Below are positions 23,406 to 32,791 of a stretch of 46,355 nt of DNA, piece after piece. This DNA comes from Serinicoccus sediminis. GTDB taxonomy: Bacteria > Actinomycetota > Actinomycetes > Actinomycetales > Dermatophilaceae. The stretch covers positions 1 through 46,355 of the forward strand of contig NZ_SDVA01000022.1 in the NCBI RefSeq assembly GCF_004153545.1, read 5' to 3'. Position 1 is the stretch's first letter. Every line of letters begins with the position of its first letter. A model generated the notes under the pieces. That model was given only the letters and a program-made list of their open reading frames with translations. It ran no database searches and was not told the origin of the DNA. A program made the position numbers and the translations under genes.

Positions 23406-26400
23406 GCTGGCCGGCCCGAGCAGGGCCTTGAGGTCGCCGAACAGCTCGGGGGTCGCCGTGACCCGCAGGCTCTCGTCCAGCTTGAGGAGCACGGTGCGGC
23501 CCGGCTGGGTGAGCTTGACGTGCACGTCGGTCGCCCCCGGGTGGTCGGCCAGCACCCCTTTGAGCCGGTGCGCCAGGCCGTCGGTGACCCGGGTGAGCGG
23601 CAGGTTCAGCACCACCGGGCCCCGGGGCCCGGCCTTGATGTCCGGCAGGGTCATCTCGTTGGCCATGAGCTCGGTGGAGTCGTCCTTCTTGAGGCGCCCC
23701 TTGACCACGACGACGGTGTCCTCGGCGAGCATCGTCGAGATGGTCATGTAGGTCTTCGGCCAGAAGACGACGTCGAGCGAGCCGGCCATGTCCTCGACGG
23801 TGGCCCGGGCGTAGGGGTCGCCGTTCTTGGTCCGCTTGAGCTGCAGGTTGGTGATGAGGCCGGCCACCGTGACGAAGTCGCCGTCCTTGGCGCCGTCCTC
23901 GCCGATGAGCTGGAGGATCGAGGCGCTGGCGTGCTGGGACAGGATGTGCTCGATGCCGTTGAGCGGGTGGTCGGAGACGTAGAGGCCCAGCATCTCCCGT
24001 TCGAAGGCGAGGCGTGCGGTCTTGTCCCACTCGATGGCCGGGATCGCCGGCAGCGTCACGATCTGCAACGGCTCGCCGTCGCCGTCCTCGTCCCCACCGC
24101 CGCCGAAGGACAGCCCGGAGAAGAGGCTGTCCTGGCCGATGGCCTCCTGCTTCTTCTCGTCGGCGAGCGCCTCGACATACCGCTCGTGGACGGTGACCAG
24201 ACCCTGGCGGGTGTGTCCCAGCCCGTCGAACGCGCCGGCCTTGCACAGCGACTCGATGGTGCGCTTGTTGCACACGACGGCCGGGCACTTGCGCAGGAAG
24301 TCCTCGAAGGAGGTGAAGGCCCCCTTCTGCTCCCGGGTGTCGACGATGGCCTGCACGACGTTGGCGCCGACGTTGCGGATCGCCTGCAGGCCGAACCGGA
24401 TGTCGTCACCGACCGCGGCGAACGTGCCGATCGACTCGTTGACGTCCGGTGGCAGCACGGGGATCCGCAGCCGGCGGCACTCGGCGAGGTACAGCGCCGT
24501 CTTGTCCTTGTCGTCGCCGACACTGGTGAGCAGGGCCGCCATGTACTCGGCCGGGTAGTTGGCCTTGAGGAAGCCGGTCCAGTAGGAGATGACGCCGTAG
24601 GCCGCGGTGTGCGCCTTGTTGAAGGCGTAGTCGGAGAACGGCACGAGGACGCCCCACAGCGCGGCGACCGAGGCCTCGTTGTAGCCGTTGGCCTTCATCC
24701 CGTCCGAGAAGGGGATGTACTCGGCGTCGAGCACCTCCTTCTTCTTCTTGCCCATGGCGCGACGGAGCAGGTCGGCGTTGCCCAGGGTGTAGCCCGCCAG
24801 CTTCTGGGCGATCTCCATGACCTGCTCCTGGTAGATGCACAAACCGTAGGTGTTCTCGAGGATGGGCTGCAGGGCCGACTCCATCTCCGGCTGCAGCTTG
24901 CCCTTGAGCTCGGGGTCGAGCGGGGTGTTCTCCTGCTTGCCGTTCTTGCGGAGCGCGAAGTTGGTGTGGGCGTTGACGCCCATCGGGCCGGGGCGGTAGA
25001 GCGCGAGCGCCGCGGAGATGTCCTCGAAGGTGTCCGGCTGCATGAGCCGCAGCAGCTGGCGCATGCCGTTGCCGTCGAGCTGGAAGACCCCGAGCGTGTC
25101 GCCACGGCTCAGCAGGTCGTAGGTCGCCCGGTCGGTCATGTCCTTGGACAGCGCGTCGAGGTCGATGTCCTCGCCGCGGTTGTCGCGGATGTTGTGGATC
25201 GCGTCGTCGAGCACCGTGAGGTTGCGCAGCCCCAGGAAGTCCATCTTGACCAGGCCGAGCGCCTCGCAGGTCGGGTAGTCGAACTGGGTGATGATCTGGC
25301 CGTCCTGGTCGCGGCGCATGATCGGGATGACGTCGAGCAGCGGCTCGCTGGACATGATGACGCCGGCGGCGTGCACGCCCCACTGGCGCTTCAGCCCCTC
25401 CAGCCCGGTCGCGGTGTCGAAGACCTCGGCGGCGTGCTGGTCCTCGGCGAGCAGCTCGCGGAACTCGCCGGCCTCGCCATACCTCTTGTCCTGCGGGTCC
25501 TGGATCCCGGCCAGCGAGATGTCCTTGCCCATGACGCTCGGCGGCATCGCCTTGGTGAGCTTCTCCCCCATCGCGAACGGGTAGCCCATCACCCGGGAGG
25601 AGTCCTTGAGCGCCTGCTTGGCCTTGATCGTGCCGTAGGTGACGATCATCGCGACCCGCTCGTCGCCGTACTTCTCGGTGACGTAGCGGATGACCTCCGA
25701 GCGGCGCCGGTCGTCGAAGTCCACGTCGAAGTCGGGCATCGACTTGCGCTCGGGGTTGAGGAACCGCTCGAAGATCAGGCCGTGGGGGATCGGGTCGAGA
25801 TCGGTGATGCCCATGGCGTAGGCGCACATCGACCCGGCACCCGAGCCGCGGCCCGGGCCCACCTTGATGCCGTTCTTCTTGGCCCAGTTGATGAAGTCGG
25901 CGACGACGAGGAAGTAGCCCGGGTAGCCTTTGCCGATGATGACCTCGGCCTCGTACTCCGCCTGCTTGCGGGCGTAGTCGGGCACACCCTCGGGGTAGCG
26001 GCGCTGCAGGCCGGTCTCGACCTCCTTGATGAACCAGCTGGTCTCGTCCTCCCCCTCGGGCACCGGGAAGCGCGGCATGTAGCGCCCCTCGCCCTCGGTG
26101 AAGGAGATGTCGCACCGGTCGGCCACCAGCAGGGTGTTGTCGCACGCCTCGGGCAGCTCGCGCCAGACGTCGCGCATCTCGGCGGCGGTCTTGAGGTAGT
26201 AGCCGTCCCCGTTGAACTGGAAGCGGTTCGGGTCCTGCATCGTCGAGCCGGACTGCACGCACAGCAGCGCCGAGTGCGCCTTGGCGTCCTCCTGGTGCGT
26301 GTAGTGCAGGTCGTTGGTCGCCAGCAGCGGCAGCGACAGCTCCTTGGCGAGGCGCAGCAGGTCCTGGCGCACCACCCGCTCGATCTGGATGCCGTGGTCC

Positions 26401-26996
26401 ATGAGCTCGAGGAAGTAGTTGTCCGCGCCGAAGATGTCCTTCATGTCCGAGGCGTACTGGACCGCCTGGTCCCACTGCCCCAGCCGCAGCCGGGTCTGGA
26501 TCTCCCCGGACGGGCAGCCGGTGGTGGCGATGAGGCCCTGGCCATAGGTCTCCAGCAGCTCGCGGTCCATGCGCGGCTTGAAGTAGTAGCCCTCCATGGA
26601 CGCCAGCGAGGCCATCCGGAAGAGGTTGTGCATGCCGTTGTTGTTGCGCGCCAGCAGCGTCATGTGGGTGTAGGCGCCGCCACCGGACACGTCGTCGCGT
26701 CCCCCGTCGCCGTACTTCACCCGGGTCTTGTCGGTGCGGTGGGTGCCCGGCGTGACGTAGGCCTCCAGCCCGATGATCGGCTTGACGTCGTAGCGCTGCG
26801 CGGTCTTCCAGAACTCGTAGGCGCCGAAGATGAACCCGTGGTCGGTCGTCGCGATCGCCGGCATCCCCAGCTCGGCGGCCTTGTCGAACATGTCGGTGAT
26901 CCGCGCCGCACCGTCGAGCATGGAGTACTCGGTGTGGTTGTGCAGGTGGACGAAGTTCTGCTCGCGCGGGACGCTGCTGCTGGCTGGTGCTGACAT
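23394..26996 (-). CDS. dnaE: DNA polymerase III alpha subunit (DnaE)
   Basis: The replicative polymerase catalytic subunit, 1200 residues. It begins with the PHP domain (VHLHNHTEYSMLDG, residues 17-30). The C-family polymerase core follows, with catalytic aspartates in PDFDVDFDD and the preceding GRGSGAGS block. Next come the tandem HhH region and a C-terminal OB-fold (VAGLITNLQLKRTKNGDPY). The PHP histidines look intact, so proofreading activity as in mycobacterial DnaE1 is possible. Length and synteny (downstream of lspA and the rluD-like gene) fit the essential DnaE1, not the error-prone DnaE2. The ATG at 26996 has GGAGGA a short distance upstream. Confidence 0.98.
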   Translation of the reverse strand: MSAPASSSVPREQNFVHLHNHTEYSMLDGAARITDMFDKAAELGMPAIATTDHGFIFGAYEFWKTAQRYDVKPIIGLEAYVTPGTHRTDKTRVKYGDGGRDDVSGGGAYTHMTLLARNNNGMHNLFRMASLASMEGYYFKPRMDRELLETYGQGLIATTGCPSGEIQTRLRLGQWDQAVQYASDMKDIFGADNYFLELMDHGIQIERVVRQDLLRLAKELSLPLLATNDLHYTHQEDAKAHSALLCVQSGSTMQDPNRFQFNGDGYYLKTAAEMRDVWRELPEACDNTLLVADRCDISFTEGEGRYMPRFPVPEGEDETSWFIKEVETGLQRRYPEGVPDYARKQAEYEAEVIIGKGYPGYFLVVADFINWAKKNGIKVGPGRGSGAGSMCAYAMGITDLDPIPHGLIFERFLNPERKSMPDFDVDFDDRRRSEVIRYVTEKYGDERVAMIVTYGTIKAKQALKDSSRVMGYPFAMGEKLTKAMPPSVMGKDISLAGIQDPQDKRYGEAGEFRELLAEDQHAAEVFDTATGLEGLKRQWGVHAAGVIMSSEPLLDVIPIMRRDQDGQIITQFDYPTCEALGLVKMDFLGLRNLTVLDDAIHNIRDNRGEDIDLDALSKDMTDRATYDLLSRGDTLGVFQLDGNGMRQLLRLMQPDTFEDISAALALYRPGPMGVNAHTNFALRKNGKQENTPLDPELKGKLQPEMESALQPILENTYGLCIYQEQVMEIAQKLAGYTLGNADLLRRAMGKKKKEVLDAEYIPFSDGMKANGYNEASVAALWGVLVPFSDYAFNKAHTAAYGVISYWTGFLKANYPAEYMAALLTSVGDDKDKTALYLAECRRLRIPVLPPDVNESIGTFAAVGDDIRFGLQAIRNVGANVVQAIVDTREQKGAFTSFEDFLRKCPAVVCNKRTIESLCKAGAFDGLGHTRQGLVTVHERYVEALADEKKQEAIGQDSLFSGLSFGGGGDEDGDGEPLQIVTLPAIPAIEWDKTARLAFEREMLGLYVSDHPLNGIEHILSQHASASILQLIGEDGAKDGDFVTVAGLITNLQLKRTKNGDPYARATVEDMAGSLDVVFWPKTYMTISTMLAEDTVVVVKGRLKKDDSTELMANEMTLPDIKAGPRGPVVLNLPLTRVTDGLAHRLKGVLADHPGATDVHVKLTQPGRTVLLKLDESLRVTATPELFGDLKALLGPASVGG

Positions 26997-27048
26997 CAGG
27001 AGGAGATCCTAGTTCGCCCCGCTGACACCCCCGGCGGCCCGTCCCGGG

Positions 27049-27978
27049 TCACCCGCGGATGCGCTCCAGCGCCCGCGCCAGGTCCTGCGGGTATGCCGAG
27101 GCGAAGCTCACCCGCTCCCCGCTACCGGGGTGGTCGAAGGCGAGCTCGGTGGCGTGCAGCCACTGGCGGTCCAGGCCCAGGTCACGCGCCAGGGTGGGGT
27201 CGGCGCCGTAGGTCAGGTCACCGCAGCAGGGGTGCCGCAGGGCGGAGAAGTGCACCCGGATCTGATGGGTGCGCCCGGTCTCGAGGTGGATCTGCAGCAG
27301 GCTCGCCCGGCGGTGCGCCTCGAGCAGCTCGTAGTGGGTGATGCTGGGCCGGCCGCTGGTCCTGACCGCGAAGCGGTAGTCGTGCCCGGGATGGCGGCCG
27401 ATGGGGGCGTCGATGGTGCCCTCGTGCGGGTCCGGCAGGCCCTGGACCAGCGCGTGGTAGGTCTTGTCGACCACCCGGTCGCGGAACGCCTGCTTGAGCA
27501 CGGTGTAGGCCCGCTCGGACTTGGCCACGACCATGAGGCCGCTGGTGCCGACGTCGAGCCGCTGGACGATGCCCTGCCGCTCCGGGGCCCCGGAGGTGGA
27601 GATGCGGTAGCCGGCCGCGGCGAGACCGCCCACGACCGTGGGGCCGGACCACCCGACGCTGGGGTGCGCCGCGACGTAGGCGGGCTTGTCGACGACCACG
27701 ATCTCCGGGTCGTCGTGCACGATGCTCATGCCCTCGACCGGCTCGGCCACCACGGCGAGCGCCGGGGGCTCGCCGGCCGGGGGCATCCGCACCTCCAGCG
27801 AGGCGCCGGCGGTCAGCCGCTCGGACTTGCCGACCGGGCGTCCGTCCACGACGACGTGCCCGTCGCCGGCGAGGGCGGCCGCCCTCGACCGGGACAGCCC
27901 GAGCAGCCGCGGGAGGGCCGCGTCGACCCGCTCGCCCTCGAGGCCCTCGGGCACGGTGAACAGCCGGAAGTCGCTCAC
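27049..27978 (-). CDS. RluA/RluD-family 23S rRNA pseudouridine synthase
   Basis: A 309-residue pseudouridine synthase. An N-terminal S4 RNA-binding domain (residues 17-65) precedes the catalytic domain with RLDVGTSGL (catalytic Asp142), [13 protein letters not shown] and the C-terminal [12 protein letters not shown] motif. This matches the actinobacterial RluD-like enzyme that modifies large-subunit rRNA. The GTG at 27978 overlaps the lspA stop (GTGA), with AGGAGG four bases upstream, so the two genes are translationally coupled. The frame extends upstream through lspA but that part is the wrong frame of lspA. Confidence 0.93.
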   Translation of the reverse strand: MSDFRLFTVPEGLEGERVDAALPRLLGLSRSRAAALAGDGHVVVDGRPVGKSERLTAGASLEVRMPPAGEPPALAVVAEPVEGMSIVHDDPEIVVVDKPAYVAAHPSVGWSGPTVVGGLAAAGYRISTSGAPERQGIVQRLDVGTSGLMVVAKSERAYTVLKQAFRDRVVDKTYHALVQGLPDPHEGTIDAPIGRHPGHDYRFAVRTSGRPSITHYELLEAHRRASLLQIHLETGRTHQIRVHFSALRHPCCGDLTYGADPTLARDLGLDRQWLHATELAFDHPGSGERVSFASAYPQDLARALERIRG

Positions 27979-28523
27979 CGCGCCTCCTCGAGGTCGGCCC
28001 GCTCGTCGCCCTCGCGGGTGCCGTCGGGGTGGTAGCCCCGCAGCGACAGCACGACGATGAGCACGGCGGCCGTCGTCACCCCCATGTCGGCGATGTTGAA
28101 GACCGGGAAGTTGGGCAGGGCCAGGAAGTCGACGACGTGGCCCAGCCCGACCGAGGGCGGGCGGAAGTAGCGGTCGACCAGGTTGCCGACGGCCCCGCCG
28201 AGCAGCAGACCGAGGGTGAGGGCCCAGGCCAGGCTGCGGGTGCGGAACGCCTGCCAGATGATCGCGATGGAGACCAGGGTCGCGATCGTCGTCACCACAC
28301 CGGTCCAGCCGGTGCCGAGGGAGAAGGCCGCGCCGGAGTTGTAGGTGAGGTGCAGCTGCAGCAGGTCGCCGATCACCGGCACCGGCTCGCCCCGCGTGAG
28401 GGCGGACTCGGCCCACACCTTGGTGGCCTGGTCCAGCCCCGCCCACAGCAGGGCGACGAGCAGCACCACGGCGGTGCGCCTCGGGGGACGGTCGGTCAGC
28501 GGCGTTCCTGCTTCTGCTTGCAT
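27975..28523 (-). CDS. lspA: lipoprotein signal peptidase LspA
   Basis: An aspartyl membrane peptidase that removes signal peptides from prolipoproteins. The 182-residue protein has four transmembrane helices and the two catalytic aspartates: D117 in GNLVDRYF and D146 in FNIADMGV. The N-terminal WAGLDQATK is also typical. ATG 28523 or 28532 may be used; either overlaps the end of the TraR/DksA gene by about 30-37 bp, and neither has a clear ribosome-binding site, so coupling to that gene is likely. A charged C-terminal tail ([10 protein letters not shown]) follows the last helix. Confidence 0.94.
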   Translation of the reverse strand: MQAEAGTPLTDRPPRRTAVVLLVALLWAGLDQATKVWAESALTRGEPVPVIGDLLQLHLTYNSGAAFSLGTGWTGVVTTIATLVSIAIIWQAFRTRSLAWALTLGLLLGGAVGNLVDRYFRPPSVGLGHVVDFLALPNFPVFNIADMGVTTAAVLIVVLSLRGYHPDGTREGDERADLEEAR

Positions 28524-28966
28524 GTCATGCATAGCGTCGCACGAGGGAACGCCTGCAGCCGCATCTTGCCGATGGGGGTCCCGCAGGACTCGCAGTCCCC
28601 GTAGGTGCCCGCCTCCACCCGGTCGAGCGCGTGGGTGTTCTGGTCGATGAGGTCCCGGGCGTTGTTGGTCACCGAGAGCTCGTGCTCGCGCTCCCACGTC
28701 GCGGACCCGGCGTCCGCCTGGTCGTCCCCGGCGCCGTCACCGAAGAGGCGGCCCCGGTCGTGCAGGTCGTGCTCGGCCTCCTCGACCTCCCTGCGCAGGC
28801 GTTCGATCTCGGCCTGCAGCTCGGCCCGCAGCTCCTCCACCTCGGCGACGGTCCACGGGCTCTCGTCCTCGCGCACGCTCAGCGCCGGGTGCTGTCCCTG
28901 CGTCTCGTCACCGTGGCCCGAGCGCGTGGTGCGGCTCGAGCCCCCCTTCTTCACGGTCGTCGCCAC
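28496..28966 (-). CDS. TraR/DksA-family zinc-finger transcription regulator
   Basis: A 156-residue protein with a C4-type zinc finger at the C-terminus (CESC, then CMTC 18 residues later). A long acidic coiled-coil segment ([26 protein letters not shown]) precedes it, the arrangement of DksA-like factors that bind the RNA polymerase secondary channel. The N-terminal 45 residues are basic and low-complexity. The GTG at 28966 has AAGGA upstream; a longer frame reaches through the promoter. A very good promoter (29021-29049) drives this gene and probably lspA and the rluD-like gene. In actinobacteria this gene is commonly found between divIVA and lspA. Confidence 0.9.
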   Translation of the reverse strand: MATTVKKGGSSRTTRSGHGDETQGQHPALSVREDESPWTVAEVEELRAELQAEIERLRREVEEAEHDLHDRGRLFGDGAGDDQADAGSATWEREHELSVTNNARDLIDQNTHALDRVEAGTYGDCESCGTPIGKMRLQAFPRATLCMTCKQKQERR

Positions 28967-29020
28967 GTGTGTCCTTCGTTCGTGGGCTGCGCTCCCCTGC
29001 AGGCGAGCGATGGTGCTGGG

Positions 29021-29049
29021 AGAATAGATCAGCAACCTGGGGTTGACAA
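29021..29049 (-). promoter_or_regulatory. sigma-70-type promoter of the TraR-lspA-rluD operon
   Basis: On the reverse strand, TTGTCA and TATTCT are separated by exactly 17 bases, followed by a leader of about 50 bases to the GTG at 28966. It is among the best-matching promoters in the window. Confidence 0.75.
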
Positions 29050-29084
29050 CGGGAAACGTCGCAGCACCCCCCACCGGCACGGCG

Positions 29085-29112
29085 ACGCCCCGGCCGGTCC
29101 CGGCCGGGGCGT
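29085..29112 (-). terminator. strong hairpin terminator after divIVA
   Basis: Perfect 12-bp arms ACGCCCCGGCCG and CGGCCGGGGCGT with a 4-base loop lie 26 bases beyond the divIVA stop. They separate it from the TraR promoter. Confidence 0.8.
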
Positions 29113-29137
29113 GACGCTATGGGTCGTCGACCCGGTC

Positions 29138-30124
29138 TCAGGAGCCGGAGCGGCCGCCGTCCAACCGCTCCATCTGGTCGCTCAGGAAGGCCCTCAGCCG
29201 CTCGCGCAGGTCGCGCTCCTGCGACTGCAGCCCACCGATGGTCGAAGACAGCGCGCTCTCCTGACCGTGGAGGTCCTCCAGCACGGCGGCCCGCCTCTGC
29301 TCGGCCTCGGCCACCATGTGGTCGTGGCTCGACTGCCCCTCGGCCACCAGCTCGTCGCGGCGCTGCTCACCGGAGCTGACCAGCTCGTCGTGGCGGGCCT
29401 GGCCGGTCTGCACCAGCTCGTCGTGGCGGGCCTGGCCGGTCTGCACCAGCTCGTCGTGGCGGGCCTGGCCGGTCTGCACCAGCTCGTCGTGGGTGGCCTG
29501 GCCCTCGGCCAGCAGCCGGTCGTGGGTCTCCTGGCCGGTGCGCTGCAGGTGGGCGCTGCGCTCGTCGGCCTCGGCCACCACCGTCGCCCGGTAGGTGTCG
29601 CCCTCCTCGATCAACCTCGCCCGGGTGCTCTCGCCCTCGGCCACGTGCTGGTCGTGCACGCGCTGGGCCAGCGAGATGATCGAGCTCGGGTCGCTGCCGT
29701 CCCCGGCGGCAGCCGCGGCGTCGCCCTCGGCGACCGACGCGGTCGGGACCGCCGACCGGGCCTCGTCACGCTCGCGCTCCGCGGCGCCGGCACGCTCCTC
29801 GGCCTCCTGGGCGCGACGCTCGGCGCCGGCCCGGGCCTCCTGGCACTCGGCGAGCTGGCGGCGCAGGTCGTCGAGCTCCTCGGCGCCGGCCCCATCGTGC
29901 TGAGCGCCGTCCTCGGCGGTGGGCCTGGGGGCGGCGGGCACGCCGCCGCGGCTGGCCCGGCAGTCCTCGAGATCGGTCCGCAGGCCGTCGTTCTCGGAGA
30001 CCAGCCGACGCAGCTCGACCACGACCTCGTCCAGGAAGTCGTCGACCTGGGTCTCGTCGTAGCCGCGGCGCAGATGGGTCGCGCTGAAGCTCTTCTTGAT
30101 GACGTCCTCGGGGGACAGCGCCAT
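29138..30124 (-). CDS. divIVA: DivIVA/Wag31-like cell-pole protein (copy 1)
   Basis: A 328-residue DivIVA-domain protein in the canonical position after yggT. The N-terminal membrane-curvature-sensing domain (PEDVIKKSFS, then RRGYDETQVDDFLDEVV) is followed by a long charged coiled coil. The C-terminal half holds 11-residue repeats of the form TGQARHDELVQ (three nearly identical copies plus degenerate ones), a hendecad pattern. DivIVA proteins assemble at negatively curved membrane and recruit wall-synthesis and chromosome-anchoring partners in polar-growing or dividing actinobacteria. ATG 30124 has GAGGTG upstream. A second paralogue lies at 32792-33913. Confidence 0.92.
   Translation of the reverse strand: MALSPEDVIKKSFSATHLRRGYDETQVDDFLDEVVVELRRLVSENDGLRTDLEDCRASRGGVPAAPRPTAEDGAQHDGAGAEELDDLRRQLAECQEARAGAERRAQEAEERAGAAERERDEARSAVPTASVAEGDAAAAAGDGSDPSSIISLAQRVHDQHVAEGESTRARLIEEGDTYRATVVAEADERSAHLQRTGQETHDRLLAEGQATHDELVQTGQARHDELVQTGQARHDELVQTGQARHDELVSSGEQRRDELVAEGQSSHDHMVAEAEQRRAAVLEDLHGQESALSSTIGGLQSQERDLRERLRAFLSDQMERLDGGRSGS
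29378..29505 (-). repeat. 33-bp in-frame tandem repeat within divIVA copy 1
   Basis: A 33-bp unit (starting CACCAGCTCGTCGTGGCG on the forward strand) recurs with period 33 from 29378. Three copies are almost identical and a fourth is partial. It encodes the 11-residue coiled-coil repeat, so copy number may vary between strains. Confidence 0.9.
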
Positions 30125-30214
30125 GGTTCACCTCGTGGTCCAGGGGGTCATCACCATGGGCGCCGAGGTCACGTCGGCGGTGGTGATGACGTGCGGGTAT
30201 GCAGGACAGCGAGC

Positions 30215-30243
30215 ACTCTAACGCACCCACCGCGCGCGGTCAT
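30215..30243 (-). promoter_or_regulatory. divIVA copy 1 promoter
   Basis: On the reverse strand, ATGACC and TAGAGT are spaced by 17 bases, about 90 bases upstream of the divIVA ATG. The sequence downstream carries a GGTATGC element. The remaining part of 30125-30318 shows nothing else that I can name. Confidence 0.6.
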
Positions 30244-30318
30244 GGGCTGCCGAGGGACTCCCCGTGGGCTGCGCCACGGCCGGTTCCAGCCGGCGGCGGC
30301 GCCTGCCGGAGGTGCCGG

Positions 30319-30603
30319 TCAGAACGGCAGGGAGAGCGCCAGCGACCGGCCGATGCCGACGGCGATGATGAGCACCAGGAAGCCGAGGTCCAGCGAGACG
30401 CTGCCGAGCCGCACGGGCGGGATGACCCGCCGCAGCGCGCGCAGCGGCGGGTCGGTGGCGGCATACACCCCGTTGGCGAGCACGAGGACCGGCCCCTTCG
30501 GTCGCCACTCCCGGGCGAAGATCTGCACCCAGTCGAAGACGAGACGGGCGATGAGCACGAAGAAGTACAGGTTGAGCAGCAGCGCGAGGATCTGACCGAT
30601 CAT
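30319..30603 (-). CDS. yggT: YggT family membrane protein
   Basis: A 94-residue membrane protein with two hydrophobic segments (residues 4-22 and 70-90) around a conserved loop, TDPPLRALRRVIPP, diagnostic of the YggT family. It lies between sepF and divIVA, its usual place in actinobacteria and firmicutes. The function is unresolved; links to division, envelope stress and ion homeostasis have been proposed. Confidence 0.93.
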   Translation of the reverse strand: MIGQILALLLNLYFFVLIARLVFDWVQIFAREWRPKGPVLVLANGVYAATDPPLRALRRVIPPVRLGSVSLDLGFLVLIIAVGIGRSLALSLPF

Positions 30604-30665
30604 GTCCGCAGCCTACGTGGGGGACCTGTGCGTCTGCTGTCGCGCCCGCCCTCGAGCGGTGGTGC

Positions 30666-31181
30666 TCAGCTCTGGTTGAACGGCCCCTGGGCGCCGCGCG
30701 TCTGCTCGGCGTTGGCGCCACCGTCGACCTCGACGAAGGACGGGCTGAGCAGGAAGACCTTGCTCGTGACCCGCTCGATGGATCCGTGCAGGCCGAAGGC
30801 CAGGCCGGCGGCGAAGTCCACGAGGCGCTTGGCGTCGGAGTCGTCCATGTCGGAGAGGTTCATGATGACCGGCACCCCGCCGCGGAACGCCTCCCCGATG
30901 GTCTTGGCCTCGTTGTAGGTGCGCGGGTGGATCGTGGTGATGCGGTTCAACTCGCCGACCTCCGGCTCGCGGACGACCTGGGACACGGGGGTGCTCGACG
31001 GCAGGGTCGCGACGGTGGCGTGCTGACCGGTCCCGTGGTCGTCCTCCCGCAGCTGACGCACGCTGGCCCCGGAGGAGCGCTGCTCGGGCGCCTCGTCGGC
31101 GTAGGTGTCGTAGTCGTCGAAGCGCTCGTCGGACTCGGCGAGTCCGAGGTACTCCATGGTCTTGCGCAGTGCCCCGGCCAT
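30666..31181 (-). CDS. sepF: cell division protein SepF
   Basis: A 171-residue FtsZ-binding protein and membrane anchor of the Z ring. The N-terminal amphipathic anchor ([14 protein letters not shown]) is followed by an acidic, Tyr-rich linker. The compact SepF domain contains [21 protein letters not shown] and KVFLLSP. Actinobacteria lack FtsA and ZipA, so SepF is the main FtsZ membrane tether. The ATG at 31181 has AGGAG nine bases upstream. Normally it sits close to ftsZ; here the pilus operon separates them by about 10 kb. Confidence 0.96.
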   Translation of the reverse strand: MAGALRKTMEYLGLAESDERFDDYDTYADEAPEQRSSGASVRQLREDDHGTGQHATVATLPSSTPVSQVVREPEVGELNRITTIHPRTYNEAKTIGEAFRGGVPVIMNLSDMDDSDAKRLVDFAAGLAFGLHGSIERVTSKVFLLSPSFVEVDGGANAEQTRGAQGPFNQS

Positions 31182-31245
31182 GTGTGCGAGCTCCTAGGTG
31201 CGTGACGGGCGGTTGCTCCCGTGGGTGGATCGGTCGGTGACGACG

Positions 31246-31983
31246 CTACCGGTGCGGCGGTCGCGAACCCAGGATTGCACTCCCGACACGCAGGTGTGTC
31301 GCCCCGGCCGCCACGGCGGTCTCGAGGTCGCCGCTCATGCCCGCGGACACCCAGGTCGCGTCGGGGTGGGTATGCCGCAGCTCCTCCCCCAGCGCGACGA
31401 GCCGGTCGAAGGCCCGCCGGGTGTCGTCGGGGGTGAGGTCGCGCGGCGCGATCGCCATGACACCGCGCAGCCGGAGCCAGCGCGCGGCGGCGACCTCGTC
31501 GGCCAGCGCGCCCAGCGTGCCGGGCGCCGCGCCGCCGCGGCCCGCCTCGTCGCCCTCCCCCAGGTCGACCTGCAGGAGCACGTCCAGGGGCTCGGTCGCG
31601 TCCTCCTCCTCGACGGCGGTCTCGCGGCCGCTGTCGAGGGCGCGGACCAGGCGGGACCGGTCGACCGACTGGACGACGTCGGCATACCGCGCGACCCGCC
31701 GCGCCTTGTTGGTCTGGAGCTGGCCGACGAAGTGGACCCGCAGGTCTGCCCGCACCTGCTCGGACAGCCCGGCCACCTTGTCCCCGGCCTCCTGGTCGCG
31801 GCTCTCCCCGATGTCGGTCACGCCCATCCCGGCCAGCAGCTCGACGTCGCTCCCGGGGAAGAACTTGGTCACCGCGACCAGGGTCGGGGGTGCGTCGGCC
31901 CGGCCGGCGGCCGCGCAGGCGGCGTCGACCCGCTCCCGCACCTCGGCGAGCCGGGCGGCGAGCTCGTCCCGACGCCCGCTCAC
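31246..31983 (-). CDS. yggS: YggS/PLPBP family PLP homeostasis protein
   Basis: A 245-residue TIM-barrel PLP-binding protein without known enzymatic activity that buffers pyridoxal phosphate. The PLP lysine is K40 in VAVTKFFP. GESRDQEAGDK, HFVGQLQTNK, SAGMSGDLETAV and the C-terminal VGSAILGSRP are all family blocks. It has a somewhat longer acidic insertion (VEEEDATEP) than most homologues. GTG 31983 overlaps the pgeF stop (GTGA). Confidence 0.95.
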   Translation of the reverse strand: MSGRRDELAARLAEVRERVDAACAAAGRADAPPTLVAVTKFFPGSDVELLAGMGVTDIGESRDQEAGDKVAGLSEQVRADLRVHFVGQLQTNKARRVARYADVVQSVDRSRLVRALDSGRETAVEEEDATEPLDVLLQVDLGEGDEAGRGGAAPGTLGALADEVAAARWLRLRGVMAIAPRDLTPDDTRRAFDRLVALGEELRHTHPDATWVSAGMSGDLETAVAAGATHLRVGSAILGSRPPHR

Positions 31984-32756
31984 GCCACGCGCTCCGGGGG
32001 CAGCAGCCGCACGACGCCGGCGAGACGGCCGGTCGTGCCGTCACGGCGGTAGGAGTAGAGGTCGTCGCGCTCGCGCGTGCACCCCGGCAGCCAGCGGAGG
32101 GACACCTCGAGGTCGCTGTCGGCGAGCTGCTGGACGACCCCGGAGGCGACGTCGATGGCGGGCGTGCCCGTCCAGGAGACCGCGGCCGCCGCCGGCGTGA
32201 GTGCTGCCGCCTCGTCACGCAGGTGCTCCGGCACCTCGTAGCAGCGCGGGCAGACCGAGGGCCCCACCACCGCCTCGAGGCGCCGGGCGCCGAGCTCGCC
32301 GAGGGTCTGCAGCGCGGCGGGGACGACCCCGGCGAGCAGCCCGGGACGCCCGGCGTGGACCGCTGCGGCCAGGCCCTCGGTGCGGTCGACGAGCAGGAGC
32401 GGCACGCAGTCGGCGACGAGCACGACGAGGGCCTCGTCGGTCCGGTCGGTGACGAGGGCGTCGGCCGGCGGGGCGGGGGCCGGGCTGGCGACGGCGGCGT
32501 CACCGGTCCCGGGGGTCATCGCGACCGTGCACCCGTGCTGCTGGTCCATGAGCCGCAGGTCGGCGCCGCGCAGGCCCAGCTCGTGGGCCAGCCGGTGCCG
32601 GTTGGTCTCGACCGCCTCCGGGAGGTCGCCGACGTGGTTGCCGAGGTTGAACGAGGAGTACGGGTCCTGGCTGGCCCCGCCGTGGCGGTCGGTGACGGCC
32701 CACTCCACCCCGTAGCCGTCGCCGGTCGGGTCGAGCCGCTCGCGCCAGGTGAACAC
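31980..32756 (-). CDS. pgeF: peptidoglycan editing factor PgeF (multicopper-oxidase-like, DUF152)
   Basis: A 258-residue member of the YfiH/PgeF family, which removes mis-incorporated L-Ser-containing precursors (UDP-MurNAc-L-Ser) and keeps wall peptides correct. It has SSFNLGNHVGD, the DCVPLLLVD block with the metal-site Cys, AAVHAGRPG, and the C-terminal DLYSYRRDG. Its usual place is directly after ftsZ. Here divIVA copy 2 and the whole Tad operon lie between. The start is GTG 32756. Confidence 0.93.
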   Translation of the reverse strand: MFTWRERLDPTGDGYGVEWAVTDRHGGASQDPYSSFNLGNHVGDLPEAVETNRHRLAHELGLRGADLRLMDQQHGCTVAMTPGTGDAAVASPAPAPPADALVTDRTDEALVVLVADCVPLLLVDRTEGLAAAVHAGRPGLLAGVVPAALQTLGELGARRLEAVVGPSVCPRCYEVPEHLRDEAAALTPAAAAVSWTGTPAIDVASGVVQQLADSDLEVSLRWLPGCTRERDDLYSYRRDGTTGRLAGVVRLLPPERVA

Positions 32757-32791
32757 GGCTAGCAGGGTAGCGGGCCGGGCCCTCGACCGGG

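Noticed and set aside
23520-26993. Forward-strand open frame of about 1150 codons opposite dnaE
   Set aside because: Antisense shadow of dnaE; no recognisable domain, and Val/Leu/Gly/Asp-biased composition.
29378-29505. Regular 33-bp repeats as a possible CRISPR array
   Set aside because: The repeats are directly tandem without spacers and encode an in-frame coiled-coil repeat of DivIVA.
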